Shown here in pieces: positions 28,968 to 39,325 of a stretch of DNA of 64,000 nucleotides. The DNA lies in the NCBI RefSeq assembly GCF_900188165.1, contig NZ_FZOS01000003.1, positions 1-64,000 of the forward strand. Direction: 5' to 3'. Below the pieces are notes generated by a model. That model had not been told where the DNA came from. It saw nothing but the letters and a program-made list of their open reading frames with translations, and searched no databases. The stretch's first letter is position 1, and every line of letters begins with the position of its first letter. Origin of the DNA: Edaphosphingomonas laterariae. GTDB taxonomy: Bacteria > Pseudomonadota > Alphaproteobacteria > Sphingomonadales > Sphingomonadaceae. A program made the translations under genes and the position numbers.

Positions 28968-29846
28968 ATGATGTTCAGCGGGTCGATTCCGGCTCTCGTG
29001 ACCCCGTTTCGCGACGGGAAGTTCGATGAGGCGGCCTTCCGCTCTTTCGTCGATTTCCAGATCGAGAACGGTTCGTCCGCGCTCGTGCCGTGCGGCACGA
29101 CGGGTGAAAGCGCCACGATGTCGATCGAGGAACATAACCATGTCGTCGCGGTCTGCATCGAGCAGGCGGCGGGGCGTGTGCCGGTGATCGCCGGCTGCGG
29201 ATCGAACGATACCAAGGTCGCGCTGGAACATATGCAGCATGCCAAGGCGGCGGGCGCCACCGCCGGGCTGGTGGTGCTGCCTTATTATAACCGCCCCAAC
29301 CAGGACGGCCTGATCGCGCATTACGCCTATCTGACCGATCACTGCGATCTGCCGATCGTGCTCTATAACGTGCCGGCCCGCACGGTGACCGACATCAACG
29401 TCGACACGATGGCGCATCTTGCGAAGATCCCGACGATCGTGGGTGTCAAGGATGCGAGCGGCAAGGTGGAGCGCGTGGCGGCCCAGCGGCTCGCCTGCGG
29501 GCCGGATTTTTGCCAGCTTTCGGGCAATGACGATATGACGCTGGGCTTCATGGCGATGGGTGGTGTCGGCTGCATCTCCGTCACCGCCAATGTCGCGCCG
29601 CGCCTGTGCGCCGATTTCCAGGCTGCCTGCCTGTCGGGCGACTGGAAGGCAGCGCTGGCGTTGCAGGATCGTCTTTTCCCGTTGCACACGGCGTTGTTCA
29701 CCGATGCTTCACCCGGCCCGGTGAAATACGCGATGAGCCGCACCCGTCCCGGTTTCCCCGTCGAGCTGCGCCTGCCGATGACTTGGCCGTCAGAGGCGAG
29801 CCGCAAGGCGGTGGATGCGGCGCTGGCCCATGCGGGGCTGGTGTAA
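28968..29846 (+). CDS. dapA: 4-hydroxy-tetrahydrodipicolinate synthase DapA
   Basis: 292 residues. It condenses pyruvate with aspartate semialdehyde in lysine and diaminopimelate synthesis. Seen: PCGTTGESATMS (41-52), Tyr133 in VLYNVPART, and the Schiff-base Lys161 in VGVKDASGK. Full-length TIM barrel. It is followed after 58 bases by smpB; that gap contains GCCCATATGGGC and a GGCGCG/CGCGCC stem. Confidence 0.97.
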   Translation: MMFSGSIPALVTPFRDGKFDEAAFRSFVDFQIENGSSALVPCGTTGESATMSIEEHNHVVAVCIEQAAGRVPVIAGCGSNDTKVALEHMQHAKAAGATAGLVVLPYYNRPNQDGLIAHYAYLTDHCDLPIVLYNVPARTVTDINVDTMAHLAKIPTIVGVKDASGKVERVAAQRLACGPDFCQLSGNDDMTLGFMAMGGVGCISVTANVAPRLCADFQAACLSGDWKAALALQDRLFPLHTALFTDASPGPVKYAMSRTRPGFPVELRLPMTWPSEASRKAVDAALAHAGLV

Positions 29847-29904
29847 GGCGCGAGATTGCCCATATGGGCGCGTGACGCGATTCGCGCGCCCAAGAAAGTA
29901 AGAG

Positions 29905-30387
29905 ATGGCCCGCCCCAAGCCTGCAACCTTCGAAAAAGTGAAGACGGTCGCCGAAAACCGGCGGGCGCGGCACGAATATTTTCTCGAGGAATTCTTCGAG
30001 GCGGGCATCGCGCTCACCGGCACCGAGGTGAAGTCGCTTCGCTTCGGCGAAGGTTCGATCGCGGAAAGCTATGCCGAGCTGAAGGACGATCAGGTCTGGC
30101 TGGTCAACGCCAACGTGCCCGAATTCAGCCATGGCAACCGCTTCAACCATGAACCGAAGCGGCCCCGCAAGCTGCTGCTGCACGAGCGCGAGATCAACAA
30201 GCTGCGCAACGCGGTGGCGCGCGAAGGCATGACGCTGATTCCGCTGTCGATCTATTTCAATCCGCGCGGGCGGGCGAAGGTCGAACTGGCGCTGGCCAAG
30301 GGCAAGAAGCTGCACGACAAGCGGGCGACCGAAAAGGCGCGCGACTGGAAGCGCGAACAGCAGCGCCTGCTGCGCGATCGGGGCTGA
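29905..30387 (+). CDS. smpB: SsrA-binding protein SmpB
   Basis: 160 residues. The tmRNA partner in trans-translation. Seen: [40 protein letters not shown] and the basic tail [24 protein letters not shown] that enters the ribosome. It ends 3 bases before the DUF2062 gene, so the two are likely co-transcribed. The tmRNA gene itself is not in the window. Confidence 0.97.
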   Translation: MARPKPATFEKVKTVAENRRARHEYFLEEFFEAGIALTGTEVKSLRFGEGSIAESYAELKDDQVWLVNANVPEFSHGNRFNHEPKRPRKLLLHEREINKLRNAVAREGMTLIPLSIYFNPRGRAKVELALAKGKKLHDKRATEKARDWKREQQRLLRDRG

Positions 30388-30390
30388 CGC

Positions 30391-30939
30391 ATGTTCGACA
30401 GAATGCGGGCGTGGTCCGAACGCAACATGCCGACGCGCGAAACTTTCGAGAAGATCGGCTGGCTGCGGCCGATCGCCCACCGCATCCTGTTGCCGGAACT
30501 GTGGCGGTTCCACCGCCGTTCGGTTCCGCGCGGCGTGGCGCTGGGCGTGCTGGTGGGCGTGCTGATCCCCGTCGCGCAAACCGTTTTCGCGGCGATCTTC
30601 GCGCTGCCTTCGCGGGCGAATGTGCCCGTCGCGGCGTTGACGACCTTCATCACCAATCCCTTCACCACGCCGGCCATCTGGGCCTTTTCGATCTGGATCG
30701 GGCGCAAGCTGCTCGGTCACGATCTTGGCGATCCGGCGGCGCTGGCCGGGCATGTCAGCCAGTCGATCGGCTGGACCGAATGGATCGTCCGTGATGTCGG
30801 CCCGGCACTGGCGCTCGGGCTGGTGGTGGTGTCCGTGGTCGGTGCGGCGCTCGGCTATGTCATCGCGTCGGTGATGTGGCGGATGTGGATCGCCCGCAAG
30901 TGGCGCCAGCGCCGCAATGAACGGATCATTCGCGGCTGA
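30391..30939 (+). CDS. DUF2062 membrane protein
   Basis: 182 residues. The family pattern is clear: an N-terminal basic region, RSVPRGVALGVLVGVLIPVAQTVFA, NVPVAALTTFITNPFTTPAIWAFSIWIG, and a third long hydrophobic stretch near 130-165. At least three membrane helices. DUF2062 has no settled function. It starts 3 bases after the smpB stop. Confidence 0.85.
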   Translation: MFDRMRAWSERNMPTRETFEKIGWLRPIAHRILLPELWRFHRRSVPRGVALGVLVGVLIPVAQTVFAAIFALPSRANVPVAALTTFITNPFTTPAIWAFSIWIGRKLLGHDLGDPAALAGHVSQSIGWTEWIVRDVGPALALGLVVVSVVGAALGYVIASVMWRMWIARKWRQRRNERIIRG

Positions 30940-30976
30940 GGCGTCCGATTTCGGCTTGGCGCTTCGATAGTTGAGG

Positions 30977-31008
30977 CCTGACGGTGGAACATGCCGACAG
31001 GCTGCTGC
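30977..31008. repeat. Distant relative of the left-boundary repeat
   Basis: CCTGACGG, then ACATGCCGACA and GGCTGC, resembles 10139-10160 (ACACGCCGACAAGGCTGC). It lies just upstream of cckA with no accessory gene beside it. The match is short and may be chance. Confidence 0.3.
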
Positions 31009-31029
31009 GCGCCTGCTTGACGGGGTGGC

Positions 31030-33459
31030 GTGCATCGGATGATGAAGGCCGCCATGGCCACCGCCTCTCCGCCACTAACCCCACCTGATCTGCGCACGGC
31101 CGACCGGCCGATCCTTTGGGGTGTGCTGGCGATCGGGCTGGTGACGGCGCTTTTGCTGCTGTGGTTGCTGGGCGATCTGGTTGCGGCGGGCATCTTCATC
31201 GCGCTCTTCTGCTCCACCGTCGGGCTGGTGGTGCTCTATGCCAGCCGCCGGAGCACGAGCTACACCGTGTCGGCGCCCGCCGATATCGGGCTGATGAGCG
31301 CCGCCATCAACGATTCCGGCGATGCCGTGGCGATCACCGATCGTGCCGGCCGGCTGATCTGCGCAAGCCGCGTTTATGGCGAATGGTTTCCCGGCCTGCC
31401 ATCGCCGCCGGGGCTGGCCATCGCCGACAATGGCGATGAGCGCCTGGCCCAGATCGGGCGCGCAGCATGGCGCGACGGATCGGCAAGCCTCGACGGCCTT
31501 GCCAGCGGGCGCGGCCGGCTGAGCGCGACGGTGATGCGTGCGGGCCTTAGCGAGGATCATCTCGTCTGGCGGTTGCGGCGGATGGAGGGCAATGACCTGA
31601 CCCATCAGGCGCGCCGTCTGGTCGAAGGCGATGGCGGCGTCCGTCTTGGCGCCGCCGGTGTGATGGCCGCGATCGTCGATGGCGGCGGCCGGATCGTTTC
31701 CGCCAATCGGGTATTCCTCCAGCGCGCGCTGGGCGATGGCAATGGCGACGGGACCGGGCAGGTTCTGGCCCATCTGCTGGACGACAGCCGCGATCTCATT
31801 CGCTTCCACAGCGAAGGCGCGAACGCCACGCCGCTGCGCGTCATTCAGGTGCCGCTCGACGACGGCATCGGCGAAAGCCCGACGCTTTTCCTGTTGCTCG
31901 ACGATGCCGCCGCGCTGCGCCCGGCCGTGGAGGCGGCGTCCGGCCATATCGAGGCGCTGCTGGCGATGCTGCCGCTCGGCCTCGCGCTGGCCGAACGCGA
32001 TGGCCGCATCCTGTTCATGAACGAGGCCTTCCGCCGCGCCGCCGGGCTGCCGCCGGGGCAGCCGGTGCTCTATCCCAGCGATCTCGTCGTCAAGGAAGAC
32101 AAGGCGGCGGTGGCCGATGCCGTGCGGCGCTTTGCCGCCGGGCAGCGCATGTCGGGTGATATTGCCGTGCGGTTGCGCTATCGCGCCGACGAGCCGGTGG
32201 CACTCACCATCGCCGGCGCGCGCGGGTTGGGCGAGGCGGCCGCGCTGCTCAGCCTGAAGGACAATAGCGAGGAATCGCGGCTCAAGAATCAGGTGGCGCA
32301 GGCCACCAAGATGCAGGCTGTCGGCCAGCTCGCCGGCGGCGTCGCCCACGATTTCAACAATATCCTGACCGCGATCATCGGCCATTGCGATCTGATGCTG
32401 CTGCGCCATCGCCCGGGCGAGAGCGACTATGACGACATCCAGCAGATCCGCCAGAATTCCAACCGCGCCGCCGGCCTGACCCGCCAGCTGCTCGCTTTCT
32501 CGCGCCAGCAGACGCTGCGGCCGCAGATCCTGCAGCTGCCGGACGTGATTTCGGAGATTTCGAACCTCATCAAGCGACTGATGGGCGAACAGGTGAAGCT
32601 GATCGTCAAACATGGCCGCAATCTCGGCCAGGTGCGTGCCGATCCCGGGCAGCTGGAACAGGTGATCGTCAATCTGGCGGTCAACGCCCGCGATGCCATG
32701 CCCGGCGGCGGCACGCTGACGATCCAGACCTATGCGGTGAGCGCGGCCGAAGTGCGGCGCCTGAACAGCGATATCCTGCCCGTCGCGGATTATACCGCGC
32801 TCAGTGTGTCGGACACCGGCACCGGCATTCCGCCCGAACTGCTCGGCAAGATTTTCGAACCCTTCTTCACCACCAAGGAAGTGGGCAAGGGCACCGGCCT
32901 CGGCCTCTCCACGGTTTACGGCATCGTCAAGCAATCGGGCGGGTTCATCTTCGCCGATTCGAAGCCGGGCGATGGGACGAGCTTCGTGATCTATCTGCCG
33001 GTTCATCGCGCCGATCCCGTCACCGATGCGCCGCCCGTGCCCACCAAGAAGCCCAAGCAGGGCGAATTGTGGGGCACCGGCACCATCCTGCTCGTCGAGG
33101 ATGAGGACATGGTGCGCGCCGTTGCCGAACGCGCGCTCACCCGTCAGGGCTATAAGGTGCTGACGGCGGCCAATGGCGAGGAGGCGCTGGAGGTGCTGGA
33201 GGCAATGGCGGCCGAGGATGGCGAGGTGATCGACCTCCTGGTTTCCGACGTCGTGATGCCGACGATGGACGGGCCCACGCTCGTCCGCCACGCGCGCGAG
33301 AAATTCCCGCAGCTGCCGATCCTGTTCATGTCGGGCTATGCGGAGGAGCAGTTGCGGCGTTCGATCGACCTCGATCGCGTGGCCTTCCTCGCCAAGCCCT
33401 TCTCGGTGCAACAGCTGGCGGAAGCCGCGCGCGACGCGTTGGTCCAGAACAAGGGCTGA
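31030..33459 (+). CDS. cckA: CckA-like hybrid histidine kinase
   Basis: 809 residues if the GTG at 31030 is used; ATGs at 31039 and 31042 are equally possible. Two membrane helices (about 29-48 and 52-70), two PAS-like regions (about 85-120 and 305-410), the H-box GQLAGGVAHDFNNILTAIIGH (His440), an ATPase domain with NLAVNARDAM and GTGLGLSTVYGIVKQSGG, and a receiver domain (about 683-805, Asp740 in SDVVMP). This order and the H-box match CckA, which phosphorylates ChpT to control CtrA and the cell cycle in alphaproteobacteria. ChpT and CtrA are not in the window. Confidence 0.87.
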   Translation: MHRMMKAAMATASPPLTPPDLRTADRPILWGVLAIGLVTALLLLWLLGDLVAAGIFIALFCSTVGLVVLYASRRSTSYTVSAPADIGLMSAAINDSGDAVAITDRAGRLICASRVYGEWFPGLPSPPGLAIADNGDERLAQIGRAAWRDGSASLDGLASGRGRLSATVMRAGLSEDHLVWRLRRMEGNDLTHQARRLVEGDGGVRLGAAGVMAAIVDGGGRIVSANRVFLQRALGDGNGDGTGQVLAHLLDDSRDLIRFHSEGANATPLRVIQVPLDDGIGESPTLFLLLDDAAALRPAVEAASGHIEALLAMLPLGLALAERDGRILFMNEAFRRAAGLPPGQPVLYPSDLVVKEDKAAVADAVRRFAAGQRMSGDIAVRLRYRADEPVALTIAGARGLGEAAALLSLKDNSEESRLKNQVAQATKMQAVGQLAGGVAHDFNNILTAIIGHCDLMLLRHRPGESDYDDIQQIRQNSNRAAGLTRQLLAFSRQQTLRPQILQLPDVISEISNLIKRLMGEQVKLIVKHGRNLGQVRADPGQLEQVIVNLAVNARDAMPGGGTLTIQTYAVSAAEVRRLNSDILPVADYTALSVSDTGTGIPPELLGKIFEPFFTTKEVGKGTGLGLSTVYGIVKQSGGFIFADSKPGDGTSFVIYLPVHRADPVTDAPPVPTKKPKQGELWGTGTILLVEDEDMVRAVAERALTRQGYKVLTAANGEEALEVLEAMAAEDGEVIDLLVSDVVMPTMDGPTLVRHAREKFPQLPILFMSGYAEEQLRRSIDLDRVAFLAKPFSVQQLAEAARDALVQNKG

Positions 33460-33610
33460 GCCCTCCTTCCACGGTGAAGCGCATTCATCTTGCGCGAATC
33501 GCACCTGCATCGCACCATCGGGTCCGCGCGCTCTCCCGATTGGATACAGCGCGCGCCGGACGAGAGACGGGCGGCCCTTGAAGGGGCGACCCGACCGTGG
33601 AGGAGGGCCG

Positions 33611-35332
33611 ATGTTCGACAAGGTGATCAGGAACGGCCGTGTCGTCGATGGAACCGGCCGGCCCGCCTTCATCGCGGACGTCGCGATCGCCGACGGGAAG
33701 ATCGCTGCCGTGGGCCGCGATCTCGGCCGCGCACGCGAAGATATCGACGCCGATGGGCGGATCGTGGCGCCGGGCTGGGTGGACATCCATTCGCATTATG
33801 ACGGGCAGGCGACCTGGGATCCGCTGCTTTCGCCATCCGGGCAGCATGGCGTGACGACCACGGTGATGGGCAATTGCGGCGTCGGCTTCGCGCCCGCCCG
33901 GCCCGAGGACCGCGAGGCGCTGATCACGCTGATGGAGGGCGTTGAGGATATTCCCGGCAGCGCCCTTTCCGAAGGACTGCCGTGGACGTGGCAGGGCTTC
34001 CCCGAATATCTCGACCGGCTGGACGAGATGCCGCGCGTGATGGATATCGCGGCCCTGATCCCCCACAGCGCGGTGCGGGCCTATGTGATGGGGCCGGAAG
34101 CCTCGATACGCGGCATCGCGACGCCGGCGGAGATGGCCGAGATGGAGGCCATCGTCCGCGATGGCATGGCGGCCGGCGCGATCGGCTTTTCGACGTCGCG
34201 AACCAAGCTGCACCTCGGCGCCGATGGCAAGCCGGTGCCCGGCAGCTTTGTCGAGATGGAAGAATTGCTCGGCCTTGGCCATGCGGTCGGCGCGGGCGGG
34301 GGCGGGATGCTCCAGCTCGTCTGCGATTGGTCGCGCGACGATCCGGCGCGCGAATTCGCATGGATCAGGCGCCTTTCGCGGGAGACGCGGCAGCCGCTGT
34401 CGTTCACGCTCGTCCAGTTCGATGAAACGCCCGACCATCCGCGTCGGCTGCTTTCGCTGCTGGCCGAGGCGCGGGCGGAAGGATTGCCGATTCACGCCGG
34501 GGTCGGATCACGCCCGGTGGGCATGCTGATCAACCTCGAAAGCAAGATCCATCCCTTTTCCGATCACCCGTCTTACGCGGCGATCGCGCAGCTGCCGCTC
34601 GCCGCGAAGCTGCAGCGGATGCGCGATCCTGCATTCCGCACGCAGCTTCTGGCCGAAGAAAGCATCAGCCAGAACCGTTATTGGCGCCCCAAGATGCAGG
34701 CATGGGGCAATATGTTCCCGCTCGGCGATCCGCCCCAATATGAGCCGGGGCCGGAGCGTTCGATTGCCGCGCAGGCCGCGCGCGCGGGCCGCACGCCGCA
34801 GGAACTGGTCTATGATCTAATGATCTCGGGGGAGGGGCTGGAATGGCTCTATTTCCCGATGATCAACTATTCGGAAGGCAGCCTGGAACCGCAGCTGGAG
34901 ATGATGCGCGATCCGGGCGGTGTGATCAGCCTCGCCGATGGCGGGGCGCATTGCGGGCTGATTTGCGATGCGAGCGCGCCGACCTTCCAGCTGACCCACT
35001 GGGTGAAGGCGCGTGAGCGCGGCGCCCGGCTGGGGCTGGAGGAAGCGGTGCATTTCCAGACCGGGCGAACCGCCGCGATGTGGGGCTTCACCGATCGCGG
35101 CGTGATCGCGCCGGGCAAGCGCGCGGACCTCAACATCATCGATTTCGATCGGCTGCGGCTCCTGCCGCCGCGCTGGGCGGCGGACCTTCCGGCGGGCGGG
35201 CGACGGCTGTTGCAGGACGCCGAGGGCTATGACGCGACCTTTGTCGCCGGGCGGATGACATGGCAAAATGGCGAACCGACGGGCGAACGCCCCGGCCGCC
35301 TCGTTCGCAAGGTCGAACCGCTCGTCGCATAG
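33611..35332 (+). CDS. N-acyl-D-amino-acid deacylase-like amidohydrolase
   Basis: 573 residues from the ATG at 33611, with AGGAGG about 6 bases upstream. Metal-dependent hydrolase fold: [20 protein letters not shown] at the N-terminus, then the metal ligands in [17 protein letters not shown] and [10 protein letters not shown], and near the end [20 protein letters not shown] and [19 protein letters not shown]. These follow the D-aminoacylase / dihydroorotase-like branch. The substrate is uncertain. It is flanked by cckA and a receiver gene. Confidence 0.82.
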   Translation: MFDKVIRNGRVVDGTGRPAFIADVAIADGKIAAVGRDLGRAREDIDADGRIVAPGWVDIHSHYDGQATWDPLLSPSGQHGVTTTVMGNCGVGFAPARPEDREALITLMEGVEDIPGSALSEGLPWTWQGFPEYLDRLDEMPRVMDIAALIPHSAVRAYVMGPEASIRGIATPAEMAEMEAIVRDGMAAGAIGFSTSRTKLHLGADGKPVPGSFVEMEELLGLGHAVGAGGGGMLQLVCDWSRDDPAREFAWIRRLSRETRQPLSFTLVQFDETPDHPRRLLSLLAEARAEGLPIHAGVGSRPVGMLINLESKIHPFSDHPSYAAIAQLPLAAKLQRMRDPAFRTQLLAEESISQNRYWRPKMQAWGNMFPLGDPPQYEPGPERSIAAQAARAGRTPQELVYDLMISGEGLEWLYFPMINYSEGSLEPQLEMMRDPGGVISLADGGAHCGLICDASAPTFQLTHWVKARERGARLGLEEAVHFQTGRTAAMWGFTDRGVIAPGKRADLNIIDFDRLRLLPPRWAADLPAGGRRLLQDAEGYDATFVAGRMTWQNGEPTGERPGRLVRKVEPLVA

Positions 35333-35383
35333 GAAAGCGACGAAACGACGCGCAGATGCTGGCGGGCGGCGCGCGCCCATTGT

Positions 35384-35758
35384 ATGACCTACGCAATGAC
35401 CAGCCCTTTGCGCATCCTCGTCATTGAGGACGAACCGTTGATCGCGATGGTTCTCGAGGACTATCTGGACATGCTCGGCCACGGGGTCGCCGGGCTGGCC
35501 GAAACGGTTGAAACGGCGCTGTCTTTCGTTGCGGCCGGCGATTTCGATGCGGCCATCCTGGATGTTCATTTGCGTGGTGGCGAAGCGAGCTGGCCGGTGG
35601 CGGATGCGCTGGTCGCGGCCGCCAAGCCATTCCTCGTGGCGACCGGCGGGCATGTCGAACCGCCGCCATCCCGCCACGCATCGGCACCTGTGCTGACCAA
35701 GCCCTACACGATGGATGGGGTGCGTATGGGGCTCGACGGGATCACCGCATCGGCCTGA
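35384..35758 (+). CDS. Single-domain response regulator (receiver only)
   Basis: 124 residues, one receiver domain and nothing else. Acidic pair Glu15-Asp16 in LVIEDEPLI, phospho-acceptor Asp60 in AAILDVHLRGGE, and Lys106 in VLTKPY. The loop after beta-4 (ATGGHVEPPPSRHASAP) has the form seen in alphaproteobacterial stand-alone receivers often placed near HWE-type kinases. Its kinase is not evident. It stands 92 bases upstream of the recA start. Confidence 0.8.
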   Translation: MTYAMTSPLRILVIEDEPLIAMVLEDYLDMLGHGVAGLAETVETALSFVAAGDFDAAILDVHLRGGEASWPVADALVAAAKPFLVATGGHVEPPPSRHASAPVLTKPYTMDGVRMGLDGITASA

Positions 35759-35761
35759 TTT

Positions 35762-35776
35762 GTTCCCCTCTTGTTC
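35762..35776 (+). promoter_or_regulatory. SOS box (LexA site) of recA
   Basis: GTTC-CCCTCTT-GTTC fits exactly the alphaproteobacterial LexA site GTTC-N7-GTTC. It lies 75 bases before the recA ATG, so recA should be repressed by LexA and induced by DNA damage. Confidence 0.85.
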
Positions 35777-35850
35777 GATAAGAACAATCCGTGTACGAAG
35801 CATCCCGGTTGAACCGCGCGGACGCGCGATCTAACGAGGGAGCTGACCGG

Positions 35851-36924
35851 ATGGCCGCACAGTTGAAGCTCATCGGTTCCGAAAAGGAAAAGGCCGACAT
35901 GGATAGGCAAAAAGCCCTCGAAGCCGCGCTCGCGCAGATCGATCGCGCGTTCGGCAAGGGCTCCGCAATGAAATTGGGCAGCCGCGAGAAGATCGAGATC
36001 GAAGCGATCTCGACCGGATCGCTGGGCCTGGATATCGCCCTCGGCATTGGCGGCCTGCCGCGTGGCCGCATCATCGAGATTTTCGGCCCGGAAAGCTCGG
36101 GCAAGACGACGCTGGCGCTCCACGCCATCGCCGAAGCGCAGAAGGCCGGCGGCACCGCCGCCTTCGTCGATGCCGAACATGCGCTGGATCCGATCTATGC
36201 CAAGAAGCTTGGCGTCGATATCGACGAACTGATCGTATCGCAGCCGGATACGGGTGAACAGGCGCTGGAAATCACCGACACGCTGATCCGCTCGAACGCG
36301 ATCGACGTGCTGGTGGTCGATTCGGTCGCCGCGCTGGTGCCGCGCGCCGAAATCGAAGGCGAGATGGGTGACAGCCATGTCGGCCTGCAGGCGCGCTTGA
36401 TGAGCCAGGCGCTGCGCAAGATCACCGGCTCGATCAACCGGTCGCGCTGCCTGGTCATCTTCATCAACCAGATCCGCATGAAGATCGGCGTGATGTACGG
36501 CAATCCGGAAACCACGACGGGCGGCAACGCGTTGAAATTCTACGCGTCGGTCCGTCTCGACATCCGCCGCACCGGGCAGATCAAGGATCGCGACGATATC
36601 GTCGGCAATGCGACGCGGGTGAAGGTGGTCAAGAACAAGGTCGCCCCGCCGTTCAAGCAGGTCGAATTCGACATCATGTATGGCGAAGGCGTGTCCAAGG
36701 TCGGCGAGATTCTCGATCTTGGCGTCAAGGCGGGCCTGGTCGAAAAGTCGGGCGCCTGGTTCAGCTATGATTCGATCCGCATCGGCCAGGGGCGTGAAAA
36801 TGCGAAGAACTATCTTCGCGAAAATCCCGAGGTCGCCACTCGCCTCGAAAAGGCCATTCGCGGCAATTCGGCCGAAGTTGGCGACGCCATGATGGCGGGG
36901 CCGGAACCCGACGACGATATCTGA
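35851..36924 (+). CDS. recA: Recombinase RecA
   Basis: 357 residues from the ATG at 35851 (GAGGGAG about 9 bases upstream; an upstream GTG in frame at 35791 is not credible). Seen: Walker [23 protein letters not shown], Walker [23 protein letters not shown], and the L2 loop [29 protein letters not shown]. It catalyses strand exchange and LexA self-cleavage. A consensus SOS box is just upstream. The arginase-family gene follows by a few bases. Confidence 0.98.
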   Translation: MAAQLKLIGSEKEKADMDRQKALEAALAQIDRAFGKGSAMKLGSREKIEIEAISTGSLGLDIALGIGGLPRGRIIEIFGPESSGKTTLALHAIAEAQKAGGTAAFVDAEHALDPIYAKKLGVDIDELIVSQPDTGEQALEITDTLIRSNAIDVLVVDSVAALVPRAEIEGEMGDSHVGLQARLMSQALRKITGSINRSRCLVIFINQIRMKIGVMYGNPETTTGGNALKFYASVRLDIRRTGQIKDRDDIVGNATRVKVVKNKVAPPFKQVEFDIMYGEGVSKVGEILDLGVKAGLVEKSGAWFSYDSIRIGQGRENAKNYLRENPEVATRLEKAIRGNSAEVGDAMMAGPEPDDDI

Positions 36925-36931
36925 GACGGTG

Positions 36932-37753
36932 ATGGGGAAGGGGGAGGCGCGGCCGGTCCGCATCATCGGGCTGCCGACCGACACGCATTCCTCCTTCCTG
37001 CGCGGCGCGGCCTCGGCGCCCGCCGCGATCCGCTCGGCCTTGTGGAGCGAGGCCGGCAACGCGGCGTGCGAGAACGGGCTGGAACTCGGCAGCGACATTC
37101 CCATCGAAGATATCGGTGATCTGCCCCTGCGCGAGGATGCGGGCGATCGCGCGCTGATCCGCGATGCCGTAGCGCGCGCGATCGCGGACGGGGCTTTCCC
37201 GCTGGCTCTGGGCGGAGATCACAGCGTCACCTTTCCGATTATCGAGGCGGTGGCTGCGGCGCATGGCCCGGTCGATATCCTGCACATCGACGCGCATCCC
37301 GATCTCTATGACGATTTCGAAGGCGATCCGCTCAGCCACGCGTCGCCATTTGCGCGGATCATGGAGCGCGGGCTTGCCCGACGGCTGGTTCAGGTCGGCA
37401 TTCGCACACTCAACCGCCATTGCCGGGAACAGGCCGCGCGCTTCGGCGTGGAGATTGTGGCGATGCGCGATTTTACGCTCGATGCGGTGCCGGGCCTCGA
37501 CGGGCCGGTCTATCTCAGCCTCGATATCGACGGCATCGATCCCGCCTTTGCGCCGGGCGTGTCGCATGTCGAACCGGGTGGATTGACCGTGCGCGAGGTG
37601 CTCGCGCTCATCCATCGCATCCGCGCGCCGCTGGTCGGCGCCGATATCGTCGAGTTCAACCCGACCCGCGATGTCGGCGGGATCACCGCCGCGCTCGCCG
37701 CGAAGCTCGCCCGGGAAATAGCCTCGGTCGCGGTCGTCAACGGACGCCCCTGA
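36932..37753 (+). CDS. Arginase/agmatinase-family ureohydrolase
   Basis: 273 residues. The two-metal site is complete: GGDHSVTFP, DAHPDLYDDF and LDIDGIDPAFAPGVSHVEPGG. Family members hydrolyse arginine, agmatine, guanidinobutyrate or formiminoglutamate; the specificity loop does not allow a choice. The ATG at 36932 is preceded immediately by an in-frame GTG at 36929. It begins 7 bases after the recA stop and ends at a strong hairpin, so it may share the recA transcript. Confidence 0.88.
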   Translation: MGKGEARPVRIIGLPTDTHSSFLRGAASAPAAIRSALWSEAGNAACENGLELGSDIPIEDIGDLPLREDAGDRALIRDAVARAIADGAFPLALGGDHSVTFPIIEAVAAAHGPVDILHIDAHPDLYDDFEGDPLSHASPFARIMERGLARRLVQVGIRTLNRHCREQAARFGVEIVAMRDFTLDAVPGLDGPVYLSLDIDGIDPAFAPGVSHVEPGGLTVREVLALIHRIRAPLVGADIVEFNPTRDVGGITAALAAKLAREIASVAVVNGRP

Positions 37754-37757
37754 CCGG

Positions 37758-37801
37758 CCGGCACGCGCGTCGCCATCGGGCGGTCCGCGTGCCGGGGCTT
37801 T
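37758..37801 (+). terminator. Intrinsic terminator after the arginase-family gene
   Basis: A 10-bp perfect stem, CCGGCACGCG (37758-37767) with CGCGTGCCGG (37786-37795), followed by GGCTTT. The T run is short. It separates this gene from the converging CoA-transferase genes. Confidence 0.65.
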
Positions 37802-37805
37802 ATGT

Positions 37806-38459
37806 TCAGCTCAGATAATGCGCCGTCGTCTTGGCGGCCACTTCCTCGGCGGTGACGCCCGGCGCCAGCTCGATCAGCCGGAACGGCGATTGATGATCGG
37901 GGCGCTGGAACACGGCGAGATCGGTGACGATCATGTCGACCACATTCTTGCCGGTCAGCGGCAAGGTGCAGGCCGGGATGAACTTCGGGCTGCCATCCTT
38001 GGCGTTATGTTCCATCACCACGATGATCTTCTTCACGCCGGCGACGAGATCCATCGCCCCGCCCATGCCCTTGATCATCTTGCCGGGGATCATCCAGTTG
38101 GCGATGTCGCCATTTTCGGCGACTTCCATCGCGCCGAGCACGGTCAGGTCGATATGCCCGCCGCGGATCATAGCAAAGCTGTCCGCGCTCGAAAAATAAG
38201 AGGATTGCGGCAACTGGCTGATCGTCTGCTTGCCGGCGTTGATCAGATCCGCATCGACCTCGTCGTCATAAGGGAAGGGGCCGATGCCGAGCATCCCGTT
38301 TTCCGACTGGAGCGTGACTTCCATGCCGGCCGGGATGTTGTTCGCCACCAGGGTCGGGATGCCGATGCCGAGATTGACGTAGAAGCCGTCCTGCAATTCC
38401 TTGGCCGCGCGCGCGGCCATTGCGTTGCGATCCCACCCTTTGCTGTCCTGGGCCATCAT
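37806..38459 (-). CDS. scoB: 3-oxoacid CoA-transferase subunit B
   Basis: 217 residues. The catalytic Glu53 lies in [10 protein letters not shown], the hallmark of family I CoA-transferases. Also seen: [15 protein letters not shown] and [19 protein letters not shown]. Together with subunit A it moves CoA from succinyl-CoA to a 3-oxoacid such as acetoacetate. The start overlaps subunit A by four bases. Confidence 0.92.
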   Translation of the reverse strand: MMAQDSKGWDRNAMAARAAKELQDGFYVNLGIGIPTLVANNIPAGMEVTLQSENGMLGIGPFPYDDEVDADLINAGKQTISQLPQSSYFSSADSFAMIRGGHIDLTVLGAMEVAENGDIANWMIPGKMIKGMGGAMDLVAGVKKIIVVMEHNAKDGSPKFIPACTLPLTGKNVVDMIVTDLAVFQRPDHQSPFRLIELAPGVTAEEVAAKTTAHYLS

Positions 38460-39166
38460 GCCGTCTCCCGCGTCCGCACGGTGCGGAACTCGATCTTCTT
38501 GTCATATGGCGCGCCCAGCACGAGACGCTTCACATAGATGCTCGGCACGTGGATGCAGTCGGGGTCGAGGCTGCCGACCGGCACGATCTCCTCTACCTCC
38601 GCCACGCAGATCCTGCCCGACGTCGCCGCCGGCTGGTTGAAGTTGCGCGCGGTCTTGCGGAAGATGAGATTGCCCGCTTCGTCCGCCTTCCAGCCCTTGA
38701 TGATCGACAGGTCGGCACGAATGCCGCGCTCGAGCACATAGGTTTCGCCGTCGAACTCCTTGAGTTCCTTGCCCTCGGCCACCAGCGTGCCGACGCCGGT
38801 TTTGGTGTAGAAACCGGGGATGCCGGCTCCGCCCGCGCGCATCCGTTCGGCCAGCGTGCCTTGCGGGCAGAACTCAACCTCCAGTTCGCCGGCGAGATAT
38901 TGCCGCTCGAACTCCTTGTTCTCGCCCACATAGGACGAGATCATCTTGGCGATCTGGCGGGTGCGCAGCAGCTTGCCCAGCCCCTCATTGTCGATGCCGG
39001 CATTGTTGGACGCGACCGTCAGGCCCTTCACGCCCGATGCCTGGATCGCATCGATCAACCGTTCGGGAATGCCGCACAGGCCGAAGCCGCCGGCTGCGAT
39101 CGTCATGCCGTCGAACAGCAGGCCTTCCAGCGCCGCTGCCGCGTCGGGATAAATTTTTTTCGCCAT
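38456..39166 (-). CDS. scoA: 3-oxoacid CoA-transferase subunit A
   Basis: 236 residues from the ATG at 39166. Family signature [16 protein letters not shown] near residue 26 and [16 protein letters not shown] follow. It forms the heteromer with the next gene, which overlaps it by four bases (38456-38459). The substrate range (acetoacetate or 3-oxoadipate) is not fixed by sequence. It diverges from a ThDP-enzyme gene. Confidence 0.92.
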   Translation of the reverse strand: MAKKIYPDAAAALEGLLFDGMTIAAGGFGLCGIPERLIDAIQASGVKGLTVASNNAGIDNEGLGKLLRTRQIAKMISSYVGENKEFERQYLAGELEVEFCPQGTLAERMRAGGAGIPGFYTKTGVGTLVAEGKELKEFDGETYVLERGIRADLSIIKGWKADEAGNLIFRKTARNFNQPAATSGRICVAEVEEIVPVGSLDPDCIHVPSIYVKRLVLGAPYDKKIEFRTVRTRETA

Positions 39167-39325
39167 TCCCCTCTCCGCTAAGGGTGTATGACTGCGCAAA
39201 TAGATGGCCACGGGGAGGGCCGTCAATCAAAGCGCGTTCCGATTACGCCCGACGCAACCGCGCACGCCGGATGCGTCGCCGGGAGGGGCCTTTTTCCGTC
39301 GATCCGCCCCCGCTATGAATGCGCA

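Noticed and set aside
31075-33786. 903-residue open frame antisense to cckA
   Set aside because: Rich in Gln, His and Arg as expected of an antisense shadow; cckA has intact kinase and receiver motifs on the plus strand.
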